DNA from: Thalassobacillus sp. CUG 92003
GTDB lineage: Bacteria; Bacillota; Bacilli; Bacillales; Halobacillaceae
Assembly (NCBI RefSeq): GCF_013618635.1
Contig: NZ_JABLSJ010000002.1
Span: 392,066-456,065, forward strand
Direction of reading: 5' to 3'
DNA length: 64,000 bases
Shown here: piece after piece, positions 34,849 through 43,916 of the stretch
Numbering within the stretch: the stretch's first letter is position 1
How the letters are laid out: every line of letters starts with the position of its first letter
Translations under genes and position numbers: made by a program
Notes under the pieces: model-generated
Seen by the model: only the letters and a program-made list of their open reading frames with translations
Databases searched by the model: none
What the model was told of the DNA's origin: nothing

Positions 34849-35778
34849 CTATTTGGGATAGTTAAATTTAGACAGGTCGTCTCCTACGATTGCTTCAAGG
34901 TTTCGGTTGCTTTCCTTATAATACTCTTTAATATATTGCTCAGTGGATTTATCTAAACTGCTTTTTTTCGAGTTGATGATGTTAGAGAGCTCAAATTTAT
35001 ACAGGATTTTTTTCATGCCTTTATATAATAAAGGTAGATTCATGATCCCTTTTTTATTGATTGGATCTTTACCGTAAAAATGGTTGAAAATTCGAGCGAT
35101 CCGTAAAGAAATGGTGGAGTAACTCGGGTTCTCTTGCTTGTCCACAAGTTTATTTAAATCCTCTAACCTGGATAAGCCCAGTTCTTCCAACATATTGTTA
35201 TAATATTCTCGGTCTTTTCTAGCTTTCTCATAAATAAACACGTGTACGTTGTCAGGACCAAACAGTTTGATGTAGTAGTTTATCAATTGATCATATTCAA
35301 AGTGCGTGAATGAAAATTGAGGGAAGCGATGGTTCGCACCGCCATTGTCATAGAGGTATTTTTTTAAGCCGAACGTGCCCCCCTTTTTGACGTATTGTTT
35401 GTAAACAGAATCGATCATACTGACCTGGTTTCTAACAGTGATGACAATATGGGCATCCGGCATGGTTTTATAAATACGGTCGGCTACTTCTTTTGACAAA
35501 TAGCCGCCATTCCCGCCTGTATGGATGTTACCGGAAAGTTCTTCATCAGAGAAAACAAGCGCTTTTTGGTTTGGATCAAGCTGTTCTAATAAGCGGTTGA
35601 TTTCCTTTTTTGTTTTCTCTACATCAAAAAACAACGAGCCGATTCTTAAAAAAAGCCGTTGCGTGATCGGTCTGTTTACATAGAAAATTTCCGGGTGTTC
35701 TGGGAATAAGACATTCTGCAAGAAAGTAGTGCCTGTTTTATGGTAACCAATATGCACAATCTTTTGTTTACTCTCCAT
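34849..35778 (-). CDS. Sulfotransferase family protein
   Basis: A 309-residue soluble protein with PAPS-binding signatures: VHIGYHKTGTTFLQNVLF (5'-phosphosulfate loop with Lys and TGTT) and DAHIVITVRNQVSMIDSVY (3'-phosphate site with Arg and Ser). Such enzymes transfer sulfate from PAPS to a sugar or other acceptor. GGGAGGT precedes the ATG. It is upstream of a flippase gene, which suggests sulfation of a lipid-linked or exported glycan; the acceptor is not known. PAPS supply would have to come from genes elsewhere. Confidence 0.85.
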   Translation of the reverse strand: MESKQKIVHIGYHKTGTTFLQNVLFPEHPEIFYVNRPITQRLFLRIGSLFFDVEKTKKEINRLLEQLDPNQKALVFSDEELSGNIHTGGNGGYLSKEVADRIYKTMPDAHIVITVRNQVSMIDSVYKQYVKKGGTFGLKKYLYDNGGANHRFPQFSFTHFEYDQLINYYIKLFGPDNVHVFIYEKARKDREYYNNMLEELGLSRLEDLNKLVDKQENPSYSTISLRIARIFNHFYGKDPINKKGIMNLPLLYKGMKKILYKFELSNIINSKKSSLDKSTEQYIKEYYKESNRNLEAIVGDDLSKFNYPK

Positions 35779-36146
35779 GGTGATTTACCTCCCGTAAATA
35801 GGTTCGTCAGAGTGCAACGTTTTTATGGGCGAATTCAATTATCGGTAAGATGGCCGTTACAAGTGTGGATTAATAGCGTCGAGAGAAACGTTCAATTCGA
35901 TTCATTGATTGATTATATCATAGACTAACTTTCATTAGAATCATGCTCTAAAATAGCTTTGCGGGAGTTATGTGCATTTTAAATGCTAAGTTACACCGTT
36001 ATTGTGACTGATGCTATAGAATTGATCTCGAGGGAAAGAAGGGTACCCTAACTGTTCAGGGAAAACAAACTTAATTGTCAAGCCGTTTTTTAAAAGTGGG
36101 AAAAGGTATATAATAGAAGAAAATGTCGTCAGAAAGGATTAACGCC
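35779..36146. other. Divergent intergenic region, sulfotransferase / HD gene
   Basis: No gene seen. A TATAAT at 36109-36114 lies close upstream of the HD gene without a good -35, and a TATAAT on the minus strand (35927-35922) may serve the sulfotransferase gene. Confidence 0.4.
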
Positions 36147-37442
36147 ATGGCGTACCGCGATGAAAAATTAAGTGAAGAAAAGGTATTTAAAGATCCTGTC
36201 CATCGCTACATCCACGTTCGGGATCAAGTCATTTGGGATTTGATCGGGGCTCCTGAATTTCAGCGGCTTCGGCGTATCAAGCAGCTCGGGACTTCTTATT
36301 TGACCTTTCATGGCGCAGAGCATAGTCGGTTTAACCACTCGCTCGGTGTCTATGAAATTGTCCGTCGTATTTTAGATAATTTTCACGATCGTCCGAATTG
36401 GAATCCTGATGAACGGTTACTATGTCTTTGTGCAGCGCTCCTGCACGATTTAGGACATGGTCCATTTTCACATTCATTTGAAAAAGTCTTCAAACTTGAT
36501 CATGAGGATTTCACGCAGGCTGTTATATTAGGGGATACCAAAATTAATAAAATTCTATCTCAAGTCGATGAAGGCTTCCCGCAAAACGTTGCTGATATCA
36601 TCAATAAAACGTACCATAATAAATTGGTCGTCAGTTTGATTTCCAGTCAGATCGATGCGGACCGTATGGATTATCTCCAGCGTGATGCTTACTTCACGGG
36701 AGTGAGCTACGGTCATTTTGATATGGAAAGGATTCTGCGTGTCATGCGACCGATGGAGGACCAGGTGGTTGTGAAGCAGAGCGGGATGCATGCGGTAGAA
36801 GACTATATTATGAGCCGTTATCAAATGTACTGGCAAGTTTACTTTCACCCCGTTACCCGTAGTGCCGAAGTGATTCTATCCAAAATCCTTCATCGAGCCA
36901 AGGAGCTTTACGAGGAAGGTTACACGTTCAAACTGAAGCCGACTCATTTTGTCTCGTTTTTCTCAGAGTCACCCAGTCTACAAGAGTATTTGGAACTCGA
37001 TGAATCGATTGCGATGTACTACTTTCAAATATGGGTGAATGAAGATGACGCGATTTTAAGCGACTTATGTGAACGCTTCGTGAACCGCCGCTTGTTCAAA
37101 TACATTGAATTTAATCCTAACCTGCAAATGAATGCATGGATGGAATTATACCGCCTGTTTACAAAAGCAGGTCTGAATCCCGATTACTATTTAGTTGTTG
37201 ATTCAAGTTCTGACCTTCCATATGACTTTTACCGTCCGGGTGAAGAAGGCGAACGTCTGCCGATTCATTTGTTGATGCCGAATCAGGAATTGAAAGAACT
37301 CTCACGGGAATCAGAGATTGTTGAATCGATTTCCGGAAAAAAACGGACCGACCATAAACTCTACTTCCCCCTTGACCGCCTGGAAGAGATGTCGGATCGA
37401 AGTAAAACGAAAAAACGGATCATGGAAATATTGTTCGAATAG
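36147..37442 (+). CDS. HD-domain phosphohydrolase (YwfO)
   Basis: A 431-residue dNTP triphosphohydrolase-like HD protein. Metal ligands are visible: AEHSRFNHSLGVYEI (first His), LLHDLGHGPFSHSFE (the HD pair and HGPF block), and SSQIDADRMDYLQRDAYFTG (the distal Asp). In B. subtilis YwfO degrades nucleoside triphosphates in vitro. ATG 36147 is used since AGAAAGGA is eight bases upstream; ATG 36123 lies within 10 bp of a -10-like TATAAT. The YwgA gene follows 13 bp later. Confidence 0.92.
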   Translation: MAYRDEKLSEEKVFKDPVHRYIHVRDQVIWDLIGAPEFQRLRRIKQLGTSYLTFHGAEHSRFNHSLGVYEIVRRILDNFHDRPNWNPDERLLCLCAALLHDLGHGPFSHSFEKVFKLDHEDFTQAVILGDTKINKILSQVDEGFPQNVADIINKTYHNKLVVSLISSQIDADRMDYLQRDAYFTGVSYGHFDMERILRVMRPMEDQVVVKQSGMHAVEDYIMSRYQMYWQVYFHPVTRSAEVILSKILHRAKELYEEGYTFKLKPTHFVSFFSESPSLQEYLELDESIAMYYFQIWVNEDDAILSDLCERFVNRRLFKYIEFNPNLQMNAWMELYRLFTKAGLNPDYYLVVDSSSDLPYDFYRPGEEGERLPIHLLMPNQELKELSRESEIVESISGKKRTDHKLYFPLDRLEEMSDRSKTKKRIMEILFE

Positions 37443-37455
37443 GAGCTGAGCACGA

Positions 37456-37959
37456 ATGCTTGAAAAGCATGCCAAGCTAATGCAGTTTTTTTCAAATAGT
37501 GATGAGATAATCGGTCGGAAACGACTACAAAAAATGATCTACATACTGAAAAAGTGTGATATCCCTTTCGAGGAACGCTATCAATTTCATTTTTACGGCC
37601 CGTACTCAGAAGAATTGACATTAAGAATCGAAGAGATGGGGAACCTCGGTTTCCTCAACGAAATAAAGGAAGACAAAAAGAACTATTCTCAATATCGCTA
37701 TCAACTGACGGACGCTGGATGTGAGTTTCTTGACCATTACCATATGGACCTCCCGCCGATGAACCGTCATATCCAGTTGATGAAAGAGAAAAGTTCCCGC
37801 TTTCTTGAGTTGGTGTCAACGCTGTTGTTCTTTGAGCAGCTGCCTAAAGCGGAAATTACTGAAAAAGTCTTCACTGTTAAAGGGAAGCAGAATTACAATG
37901 AAGAGGATATAGCTGAGGCATGGGCGTTTATCGCTCAATTACGCCAAATCGGAGCGTAA
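37456..37959 (+). CDS. ywgA: YwgA family protein
   Basis: A 167-residue soluble protein with the YwgA pattern: GRKRLQKMIYILKKCDIPFE near the N terminus, FHFYGPYSEELTLRIEEM, and a helical C-terminal half. This resembles the winged-helix-like fold of antitoxin SocA/Panacea-type proteins, but no toxin is adjacent. Co-transcribed with the HD phosphohydrolase, as in B. subtilis (ywfO-ywgA). Function unknown. Confidence 0.85.
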   Translation: MLEKHAKLMQFFSNSDEIIGRKRLQKMIYILKKCDIPFEERYQFHFYGPYSEELTLRIEEMGNLGFLNEIKEDKKNYSQYRYQLTDAGCEFLDHYHMDLPPMNRHIQLMKEKSSRFLELVSTLLFFEQLPKAEITEKVFTVKGKQNYNEEDIAEAWAFIAQLRQIGA

Positions 37960-37996
37960 CATGTACGGCACGGATTACAAATAAAGAGTAAATGAG

Positions 37997-38029
37997 AACG
38001 CTTGGATTTAATGTCCAAGCGTTTTTTTG
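37997..38029 (+). terminator. Terminator after ywfO-ywgA
   Basis: Perfect 10-bp stem AACGCTTGGA / TCCAAGCGTT, loop of 7, then T6. The remaining 38030-38290 shows no gene. Confidence 0.9.
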
Positions 38030-38290
38030 TTATGTGCCCAATGAGTTTGGGGAAAGAAGCGACCGAGGATACGGCTAGGATCTCTTGCAGAAATGATGGG
38101 AAAATTAATAGAAGTATTGGGACTTTGCATAGATGAATATCGTCTATAGTATGATTCATAACCCGTTTTTGTAGGGGGATAAAGGAAAAAAGTCGCCATG
38201 ATTCACCAATTTTTATCAGATAATTGTAAATTTTGCAATACTCATTTAAAATAAAGCAATATAAATAGATACGTTTCTTGGGGGGTCATT

Positions 38291-40282
38291 ATGAGGTTGT
38301 TAAAGTTTCTAGGGTACTATGTGCTGGGGATGGTTGGCATTCTATTAATCAGTCCTTCTCCTGCCTTGTTTCAGAACGACAGTTTTTTTAATATAGTCGG
38401 CTATACGCAGGCGCTCGGGGAATTAATTAGTAAACTGTTCGCTCCTGGAGAGTGGGTCTATTATTTTAAAGGCCAGCCTGAGCCGTTACTGACGTTTTTG
38501 TGGGAGCCTTATTCCTATTCAATGACGATATTTTTAGGGGCCATCCTGCTCGGTTTTTTCATCGCCTTTATCTTAGCGCTTTCTACAACTTTTCTCCCAT
38601 CATGGGCCCGAAAGCCGTTGGCGAAAGTGCTGGATATATTCGAAGCCATCCCTGATTTACTGCTCGCCTTCAGCATTCAATTGTTCATCGTTTTTATTTA
38701 TAAGCAGACGAACGTGCTTGTCGCCCAATTTACAACCCTTGGGCAGGAAAAAATCTATTGGCTGCCGATTATAGCGCTTGCTGTTTTGCCGATGATTTCA
38801 CTGTATAAAGTGATTTTGATGCAAATAGATGAAGAAATGACCAAATCTTATGTCAGCATGGCTAAAAGTAAAGGGCTTGAGCATTACGTCATTTTAAATG
38901 TGCATGTGCTGCGGAATATAACTAAGAGTGTATTCTATCATTCTAAGATCATTATGTGGGCGGCCCTATCAAGCTTGTTGATCATCGAATACATATTTAA
39001 TATCAATGGGATCACCTCAGCGTTTCAGGCAGATTTTCGTCCGATTGTAACGTTGGTCATTCTGTTTATGCTATTCACGCCGTTTTTCCTTTTCTATCAA
39101 GGCGTGGAAACGTTTGTGTTCAAGGAGAGGGACGTAGCTGAAGAGGCGAATTTAAGAATGAACCGCTTCATGGGCAGGCCGAGCTTTAAACCGGGCGGCA
39201 AGTGGTTCAAACGGACGCTGAAAGAGGTGTTTGCGCATTTTAAAAATGTGAAGTTCCTCTTTGGTTTTGTCATTATAGGGGGGATGCTGCTGACCAGTAT
39301 CATCTATACATGGACAGCGGAACCGCTGGTTGAGCAAACCTTTCATGTGTATGATGATCACGATAGGTTAGTAGGTGCAGCCCCTATTTCACATGAGCAC
39401 CTCTTTCTTGGCACAAATCCACTTGGATACCACGTGTTTGATCAACTCTTAGTAGGAGCAAAATATACGATATTTTTTGCGTTGATCATTGCGCTGCTTC
39501 GGATCGTGCTCGGATTTATCCTGGCGGTTCCGTTTGCCTTTTTCCTGCCGAGTAACATACAGCGGGTTGTTGAAAAACTTGTTGATAGCATGCATTTTCT
39601 ACCGCTTACGGTTATCGCCTTAATTCTGCTTCGTCCGGTGCTATGGATGCCGCAGGGCGGGTTTGAAACGACGGAGACTGAAAGGATCATATACCAATTG
39701 GTCGTTCTGACAATTCTCGTTGTACCCCTTGTGATGACCCTCTTAGGTAATGAAATGAAACTCATCATGAAAGAAGAGTTTGTGATGAGTACGAAAATTT
39801 TGGGAGGTAGTTCGGTTCATTTGTTATGGCGTCATTTACTCCCGCATTTAAGTGCGCGCTTAGGCGTACTTTTCGGTCAGCAATTCATTCAAACGTTACT
39901 CGTCTTTATCCACCTCGGTGTTTTCTCGCTCTATTTCGGAGGAACGGATGTGGATTACAGCCCCATGCAATCGGATCCACCGCAATCGACGACATACGAA
40001 TGGTCCGGTTTGATTGGTGCTGCAAAAAACTCATTGATGACAGGGCAGTGGTGGCTTGTCGTCCCCGCCTTGATTTGTTTTATGATTCTAATCGTGGCGA
40101 TGCAGTTTATCATCCAAGGAATTAAAGAGGTGCAACAGCAACGTGTAGGCGTTCCGATTGAGCAAAATGGCTGGCTGAAACGTCTTTTCAATCGCAAGAA
40201 AACCTCTGAAAAAGCACCTGAGAAGCAGCCAGCTGAGTCCGATCTAGTGTTTATGAATTCAGAACACTCCAGGCATGGTTAA
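38291..40282 (+). CDS. Fused two-domain peptide-type ABC transporter permease, copy 1
   Basis: A 663-residue membrane protein that joins two BPD permease units. Residues about 70-275 are DppB-like, with the coupling-helix block MAKSKGLEHYVILNVHVLRN. Residues about 395-620 are DppC-like, with MSTKILGGSSVHLLWRHLLP and a terminal PPQSTTYEWSGLIGAAKNSL block that matches the Opp/Dpp C-terminal signature. One polypeptide thus supplies both halves of the channel. GGGGGG precedes the ATG. A paralogue follows 33 bp later. No ATPase or binding protein is encoded nearby, so substrate and partners are unknown. Confidence 0.85.
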   Translation: MRLLKFLGYYVLGMVGILLISPSPALFQNDSFFNIVGYTQALGELISKLFAPGEWVYYFKGQPEPLLTFLWEPYSYSMTIFLGAILLGFFIAFILALSTTFLPSWARKPLAKVLDIFEAIPDLLLAFSIQLFIVFIYKQTNVLVAQFTTLGQEKIYWLPIIALAVLPMISLYKVILMQIDEEMTKSYVSMAKSKGLEHYVILNVHVLRNITKSVFYHSKIIMWAALSSLLIIEYIFNINGITSAFQADFRPIVTLVILFMLFTPFFLFYQGVETFVFKERDVAEEANLRMNRFMGRPSFKPGGKWFKRTLKEVFAHFKNVKFLFGFVIIGGMLLTSIIYTWTAEPLVEQTFHVYDDHDRLVGAAPISHEHLFLGTNPLGYHVFDQLLVGAKYTIFFALIIALLRIVLGFILAVPFAFFLPSNIQRVVEKLVDSMHFLPLTVIALILLRPVLWMPQGGFETTETERIIYQLVVLTILVVPLVMTLLGNEMKLIMKEEFVMSTKILGGSSVHLLWRHLLPHLSARLGVLFGQQFIQTLLVFIHLGVFSLYFGGTDVDYSPMQSDPPQSTTYEWSGLIGAAKNSLMTGQWWLVVPALICFMILIVAMQFIIQGIKEVQQQRVGVPIEQNGWLKRLFNRKKTSEKAPEKQPAESDLVFMNSEHSRHG

Positions 40283-40315
40283 AGGTTTCAATGGTGATTG
40301 AAAGGGGGGGGAGAT

Positions 40316-42322
40316 GTGAGACTACTGACATTTATCGGGAATTTTATACTGGGTGTTGCAGGCATCATGTTAATCAGTGCAGCGCCTGCCTTATTCAAGA
40401 ATGGTCAGTTTTTTAACATCTCGGCTTACACAGAAGGACTGGCCAAATTAGTGGGAACAGCCTTCCATCCTGAAGATTGGCTGTATGTCTATAAAGGTAG
40501 CCATGAGCCTTTATTTCAATTTCTGTGGGATCCTTACTCGTATTCAATGACGCTCTTTTTAGGCGGCGTCGTGCTTGCCCTCGTTATGGCATTTTTACTT
40601 GCCCTCGGGACCTTGTTCCTCCCGAAGTGGGCGAAAAGTGTGGTAACGAAGCTATTGAATATTTTGGAGGCGCTGCCCGATTTGCTGCTTGCCGTCATGA
40701 TCCAAATGCTTATCGTGTATATGTATAAACAAACGGATATCCTGGTCATGCAAGTGGCTACAGTGGGGCAGGAAAAGATTTATTGGCTCCCCATCGTGAC
40801 GTTAGCCATTGTGCCGATGGTGTCATTCTATAAGTTAATCCTTCTACTATTGGAAGAAGAAATGACGAAGCCTTATGTCAGTTTAGCGAGGAGTAAGGGT
40901 CTTGAGGCGTTAACAATTATCAATGTCCACATGTTGCGGAACATCATGAAAAACATTTTCTATCATTCAAAGGTCATTGTATGGGCAGCGCTTTCGAGCT
41001 TGCTTGTCATCGAATACATATTCAATATCAACGGCATCACCACGTATTTTATTGATGGCTTCACACCTATTGCGACAGCAGGAATATTGTTAATGATCTT
41101 CACTCCTTTTTTTGTTATCTACCAGGGGATTGAATTGTTCCTCTTTAAAGAAGGCAAAATGCCACAAGCCCAGCCTGTTAAAATGAATCGGTTTGCTGAG
41201 GGAACCTTTTGGCGGGTTAGAAAACCTGGCTTGCGAACTGCTTTCAAGGACAGTTTCGCTTACTTTAAGAATGTACCATTTTTATGTGGTTTTTTCCTGA
41301 TAGGTGGCCTGTTAGTTTGGAGTATCGTTTACACGTTTACCGCTGAACCGCTTATCGATCAATATTTTCAGATATACAATGATGAGGGTGAACTGGTGAG
41401 TTCTGCACCACATAGTCCGGCGTATTTATTTTTAGGGACGAGTGAGCTGGGATTCAGTATTTTTGATCAATTGGTCGTGGGGGCTAAGTATACGATCATC
41501 TTTGCGCTGTTAATCGCCTTATTAAGAGTCTTTTTCGGTTTTTTGCTGGCGATTCCCTATGCTTTTTTCCTGCCTGAAAAAGTCAGAGGCCCTATTGATA
41601 AAATTGTAGACAGTATGCACTTTCTCCCGCTTACCATCATCGCATTCCTCTTGTTGTATCCTGTGTTATGGATGCCGCAAGGAGGGTTTACCACATCTCA
41701 GTCAGAAAGGATTGTATACCAGATCCTTGTGCTGGCCATTCTCGTTCTCCCTTTGATGATGACTTTATTCGGAAATGAAATGAGGCTTCTCATGAGACAG
41801 GAATTCGTTGCTAGTACAAAGGTGCTTGGAGGCAGCTCCCTCCATTTATTAAGGCGTCACCTATTGCCTCACCTTCGTGCTCGTATAGGGATCGTGTTCG
41901 GTCAGCAATTCATCCAAACCTTGCTTATTTTTATTCATCTCGGTTTGTTCAACCTTTATTTCGGCGGGACTAAAGTCAGTTATGATCCAGATTTTCCAGA
42001 TCCACCTCAATCGACGACTTATGAATGGTCAGGTTTAATCGGAGCCTCCAAAAATTCCTTGATGACCGGGAGGTGGTGGTACATCATTCCGGCACTGGTG
42101 GGGTTTATGCTGTTGATCCTGGCGATGCAAATGATCATTAAAGGAATAAAAGATGTTCAGCAAGTGCGCGTGGGCGTTTCCACCGAACGTTCACATTGGT
42201 GGTCACGGCTTAAAGCATGGCGGTCAAAGCAGGAGAAACAAAAGGAAGCTGTCACGGAAAGTCCAGGGGTACATGATTTTGAACGACTGGACCGGCGTCG
42301 AACGCATAATTCGTATTTATAG
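40316..42322 (+). CDS. Fused two-domain peptide-type ABC transporter permease, copy 2
   Basis: A 668-residue paralogue of the preceding protein, collinear from MRLLTFIGNFILGVAGIMLI to the C-terminal PPQSTTYEWSGLIGASKNSL. Both permease units and both coupling-helix blocks (LARSKGLEALTIINVHMLRN; ASTKVLGGSSLHLLRRHLLP) are intact, so this is not a decayed copy. GTG 40316 is the preferred start, matching copy 1; it follows a run of eight G residues that forms the ribosome-binding site. The two could act as separate importers or pair with one another. Confidence 0.85.
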   Translation: MRLLTFIGNFILGVAGIMLISAAPALFKNGQFFNISAYTEGLAKLVGTAFHPEDWLYVYKGSHEPLFQFLWDPYSYSMTLFLGGVVLALVMAFLLALGTLFLPKWAKSVVTKLLNILEALPDLLLAVMIQMLIVYMYKQTDILVMQVATVGQEKIYWLPIVTLAIVPMVSFYKLILLLLEEEMTKPYVSLARSKGLEALTIINVHMLRNIMKNIFYHSKVIVWAALSSLLVIEYIFNINGITTYFIDGFTPIATAGILLMIFTPFFVIYQGIELFLFKEGKMPQAQPVKMNRFAEGTFWRVRKPGLRTAFKDSFAYFKNVPFLCGFFLIGGLLVWSIVYTFTAEPLIDQYFQIYNDEGELVSSAPHSPAYLFLGTSELGFSIFDQLVVGAKYTIIFALLIALLRVFFGFLLAIPYAFFLPEKVRGPIDKIVDSMHFLPLTIIAFLLLYPVLWMPQGGFTTSQSERIVYQILVLAILVLPLMMTLFGNEMRLLMRQEFVASTKVLGGSSLHLLRRHLLPHLRARIGIVFGQQFIQTLLIFIHLGLFNLYFGGTKVSYDPDFPDPPQSTTYEWSGLIGASKNSLMTGRWWYIIPALVGFMLLILAMQMIIKGIKDVQQVRVGVSTERSHWWSRLKAWRSKQEKQKEAVTESPGVHDFERLDRRRTHNSYL

Positions 42323-42335
42323 CCACAATTGGACA

Positions 42336-42383
42336 CAGCCAAAACCCCCGGGTTCACGTTACGAACCGCGGGGGTTTTGGCTG
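42336..42383. terminator. Bidirectional terminator between permease and 4-OT genes
   Basis: Long stem CAGCCAAAACCCCCG plus GGTTC paired with GAACC plus CGGGGGTTTTGGCTG, loop ACGTTAC. Confidence 0.75.
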
Positions 42384-42401
42384 CCTGCCAGCATATAATT
42401 T

Positions 42402-42584
42402 TTAGTCGACGGGACGTTTGCCGCCTGCCGCGTAGTTGGATGGTGCCATTTCATCAATAACAACGTTGACAGCTTCTTTTCTCGCTCCGGTCGTTTCAGT
42501 GACGGCGTTCGTTACTTCACGGACAAGCGCTTGCTTTTGATCATCTGTACGTCCTTCTAACAATTGCACAGTAACAATAGGCAT
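42402..42584 (-). CDS. 4-oxalocrotonate tautomerase family enzyme
   Basis: A 60-residue tautomerase subunit. MPIVTVQLLEGRTDDQKQAL gives the catalytic Pro1 after Met removal and Arg11; the C-terminal block DEMAPSNYAAGGKRP is typical of the Bacillus YwhB group (62 residues in B. subtilis). AAGGGGAG lies eight bases before the ATG; the frame extends further upstream without support. It interconverts enol and keto acids; physiological substrate unknown. Confidence 0.92.
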   Translation of the reverse strand: MPIVTVQLLEGRTDDQKQALVREVTNAVTETTGARKEAVNVVIDEMAPSNYAAGGKRPVD

Positions 42585-42689
42585 CACACGAACTCCCCTT
42601 TTTATCGGCTCTGTTAAATGGTGCCGTTGACTGATCTTCTTGTAAGACTCGGTCACGAGGTAGAGGTAGTTCGTTTACATATAAATGTT

Positions 42690-42726
42690 AAGGATGGCTT
42701 TGAAACAACTCGCTTTCCTGCGGAGG
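42690..42726. repeat. Family B repeat fragment
   Basis: GGATGGCTTTGAAAC joined to CAACTCGCTTTCCTGCGG, which is the right end of a family B element in reverse with an arm related to the 31044 element. The other half is absent. Confidence 0.6.
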
Positions 42727-42828
42727 ATGAATTACCTCAAGCGTAATACTATAGTTGTTTCGGAAGCGCATTTGACCAGGTGTGAACCTTTTCCCCTTAT
42801 AAGAAGGTCCGTTCACTAATATAAAGAT

Positions 42829-42953
42829 AGGTTGGCTGGGTAATGACGAGACTCCCGCGGGAAAAGGAGCTCGGCGAGACCCCACAGGGAGCGTAGCGAA
42901 CAAGGAGGCTCGGCGGTTCCCCGCAGGAAAGCGAGTTATTACCCAGCCAACCT
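42829..42953. repeat. Dispersed hairpin repeat, family B, copy 2
   Basis: A 125-bp element with the same core as 31044-31170, but its arms AGGTTGGCTGGGTAAT / ATTACCCAGCCAACCT are a different 16-bp perfect inverted repeat. Together with the fragment at 42690 it fills the gap 42585-43192; no gene is seen there. Confidence 0.85.
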
Positions 42954-43192
42954 AAGCCTTTCTGCCGTAACGGACTAAACATTCTGAGTGGCAGTTAGAA
43001 ACCAGTCAACACTGAGATTCAACAGAGCCTTTCTTATAGATAGATCACCCCATATTTCGCCGTCTCTCTCAGTGATTCCTTCCCATTAAAGAAAGAAATG
43101 TTCTCAGGATAAGATGCGCTTCATGAAAAGACCATTTTTCCTATGTTAAAATGAGACATACCAGCGCTAGATAAAAGGAGGAAACGTAAACC

Positions 43193-43741
43193 ATGAAAGA
43201 ATTTGATCAATTTAAAAATGATAAGAACAATACAGAAGAAGAAGGTCAAAAAAAGAAAAACCAGTTTACTATTCTGAAGGATGATTCCACCGACGGACAT
43301 GGTGGATATGGCGTCGGGTCGGTCAGCCTGGAAAATGTGTCACCCGTCATCGTGGATCCCAACGAGGAAAAGGCCTATATCGATATGGGGGCTTTACACG
43401 CGCGCAGTGCACCTGAAAAACGTATCAAGTTTATAAAAGATCGCAGCGAAGTACCGAACGGGAAGATTTACTGGATCGTGTGGGTCACGGTCGATAAAAA
43501 TGAGAAAGGTGGCTTTTATGCCGGAGTCGGCAGTTGTCAACTTGTCGTAGACCGTGAAATACGCCGCGGTTTCAAATCAATGCCTGAACATGTAAACAAC
43601 ATGGATAGATCACTCAAAGGCCAGTTTGTAGTGGATCATATGGATGATGCTTCCAAACAAATATTAGGAGATTTCCTACGGGATTTTGACCCTGAACTAT
43701 GGGAGAACTCCGCAGAAGAATTAAAACAAGCGTTTGATTAA
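43193..43741 (+). CDS. ywhD: YwhD family protein
   Basis: A 182-residue soluble protein of the YwhD family, function unknown. Conserved blocks include GGYGVGSVSLENVSPVIVDP, AYIDMGALHARSAPEKRIKF and GKIYWIVWVTVDKN. Its N-terminal 25 residues are Lys/Glu/Asn-rich and probably disordered. AAAGGAGG is present eleven bases upstream. Its place between the 4-OT and pbpG genes matches the ywhB-ywhD-ywhE neighbourhood of B. subtilis. Confidence 0.92.
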   Translation: MKEFDQFKNDKNNTEEEGQKKKNQFTILKDDSTDGHGGYGVGSVSLENVSPVIVDPNEEKAYIDMGALHARSAPEKRIKFIKDRSEVPNGKIYWIVWVTVDKNEKGGFYAGVGSCQLVVDREIRRGFKSMPEHVNNMDRSLKGQFVVDHMDDASKQILGDFLRDFDPELWENSAEELKQAFD

Positions 43742-43877
43742 TAATAGTCTTGTGACAAAAAGTTCACAAAATGTTCACTGGCACAAGGCCGGTTCCTTTA
43801 TTGACAAAATGAGTATAACAAGCAAAAATATAAGGTATGGTAATACGTGGTGTTGCACGTAGTTTACTAGGACACAG

Positions 43878-43916
43878 AAAAGAGACCGAGCCACACACTC
43901 GGTCTCTTTCTTTTTG
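43878..43916. terminator. Bidirectional terminator between ywhD and pbpG
   Basis: Stem AAAGAGACCGAG / CTCGGTCTCTTT with T runs on both strands. It ends one base before the pbpG stop codon. Confidence 0.85.
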
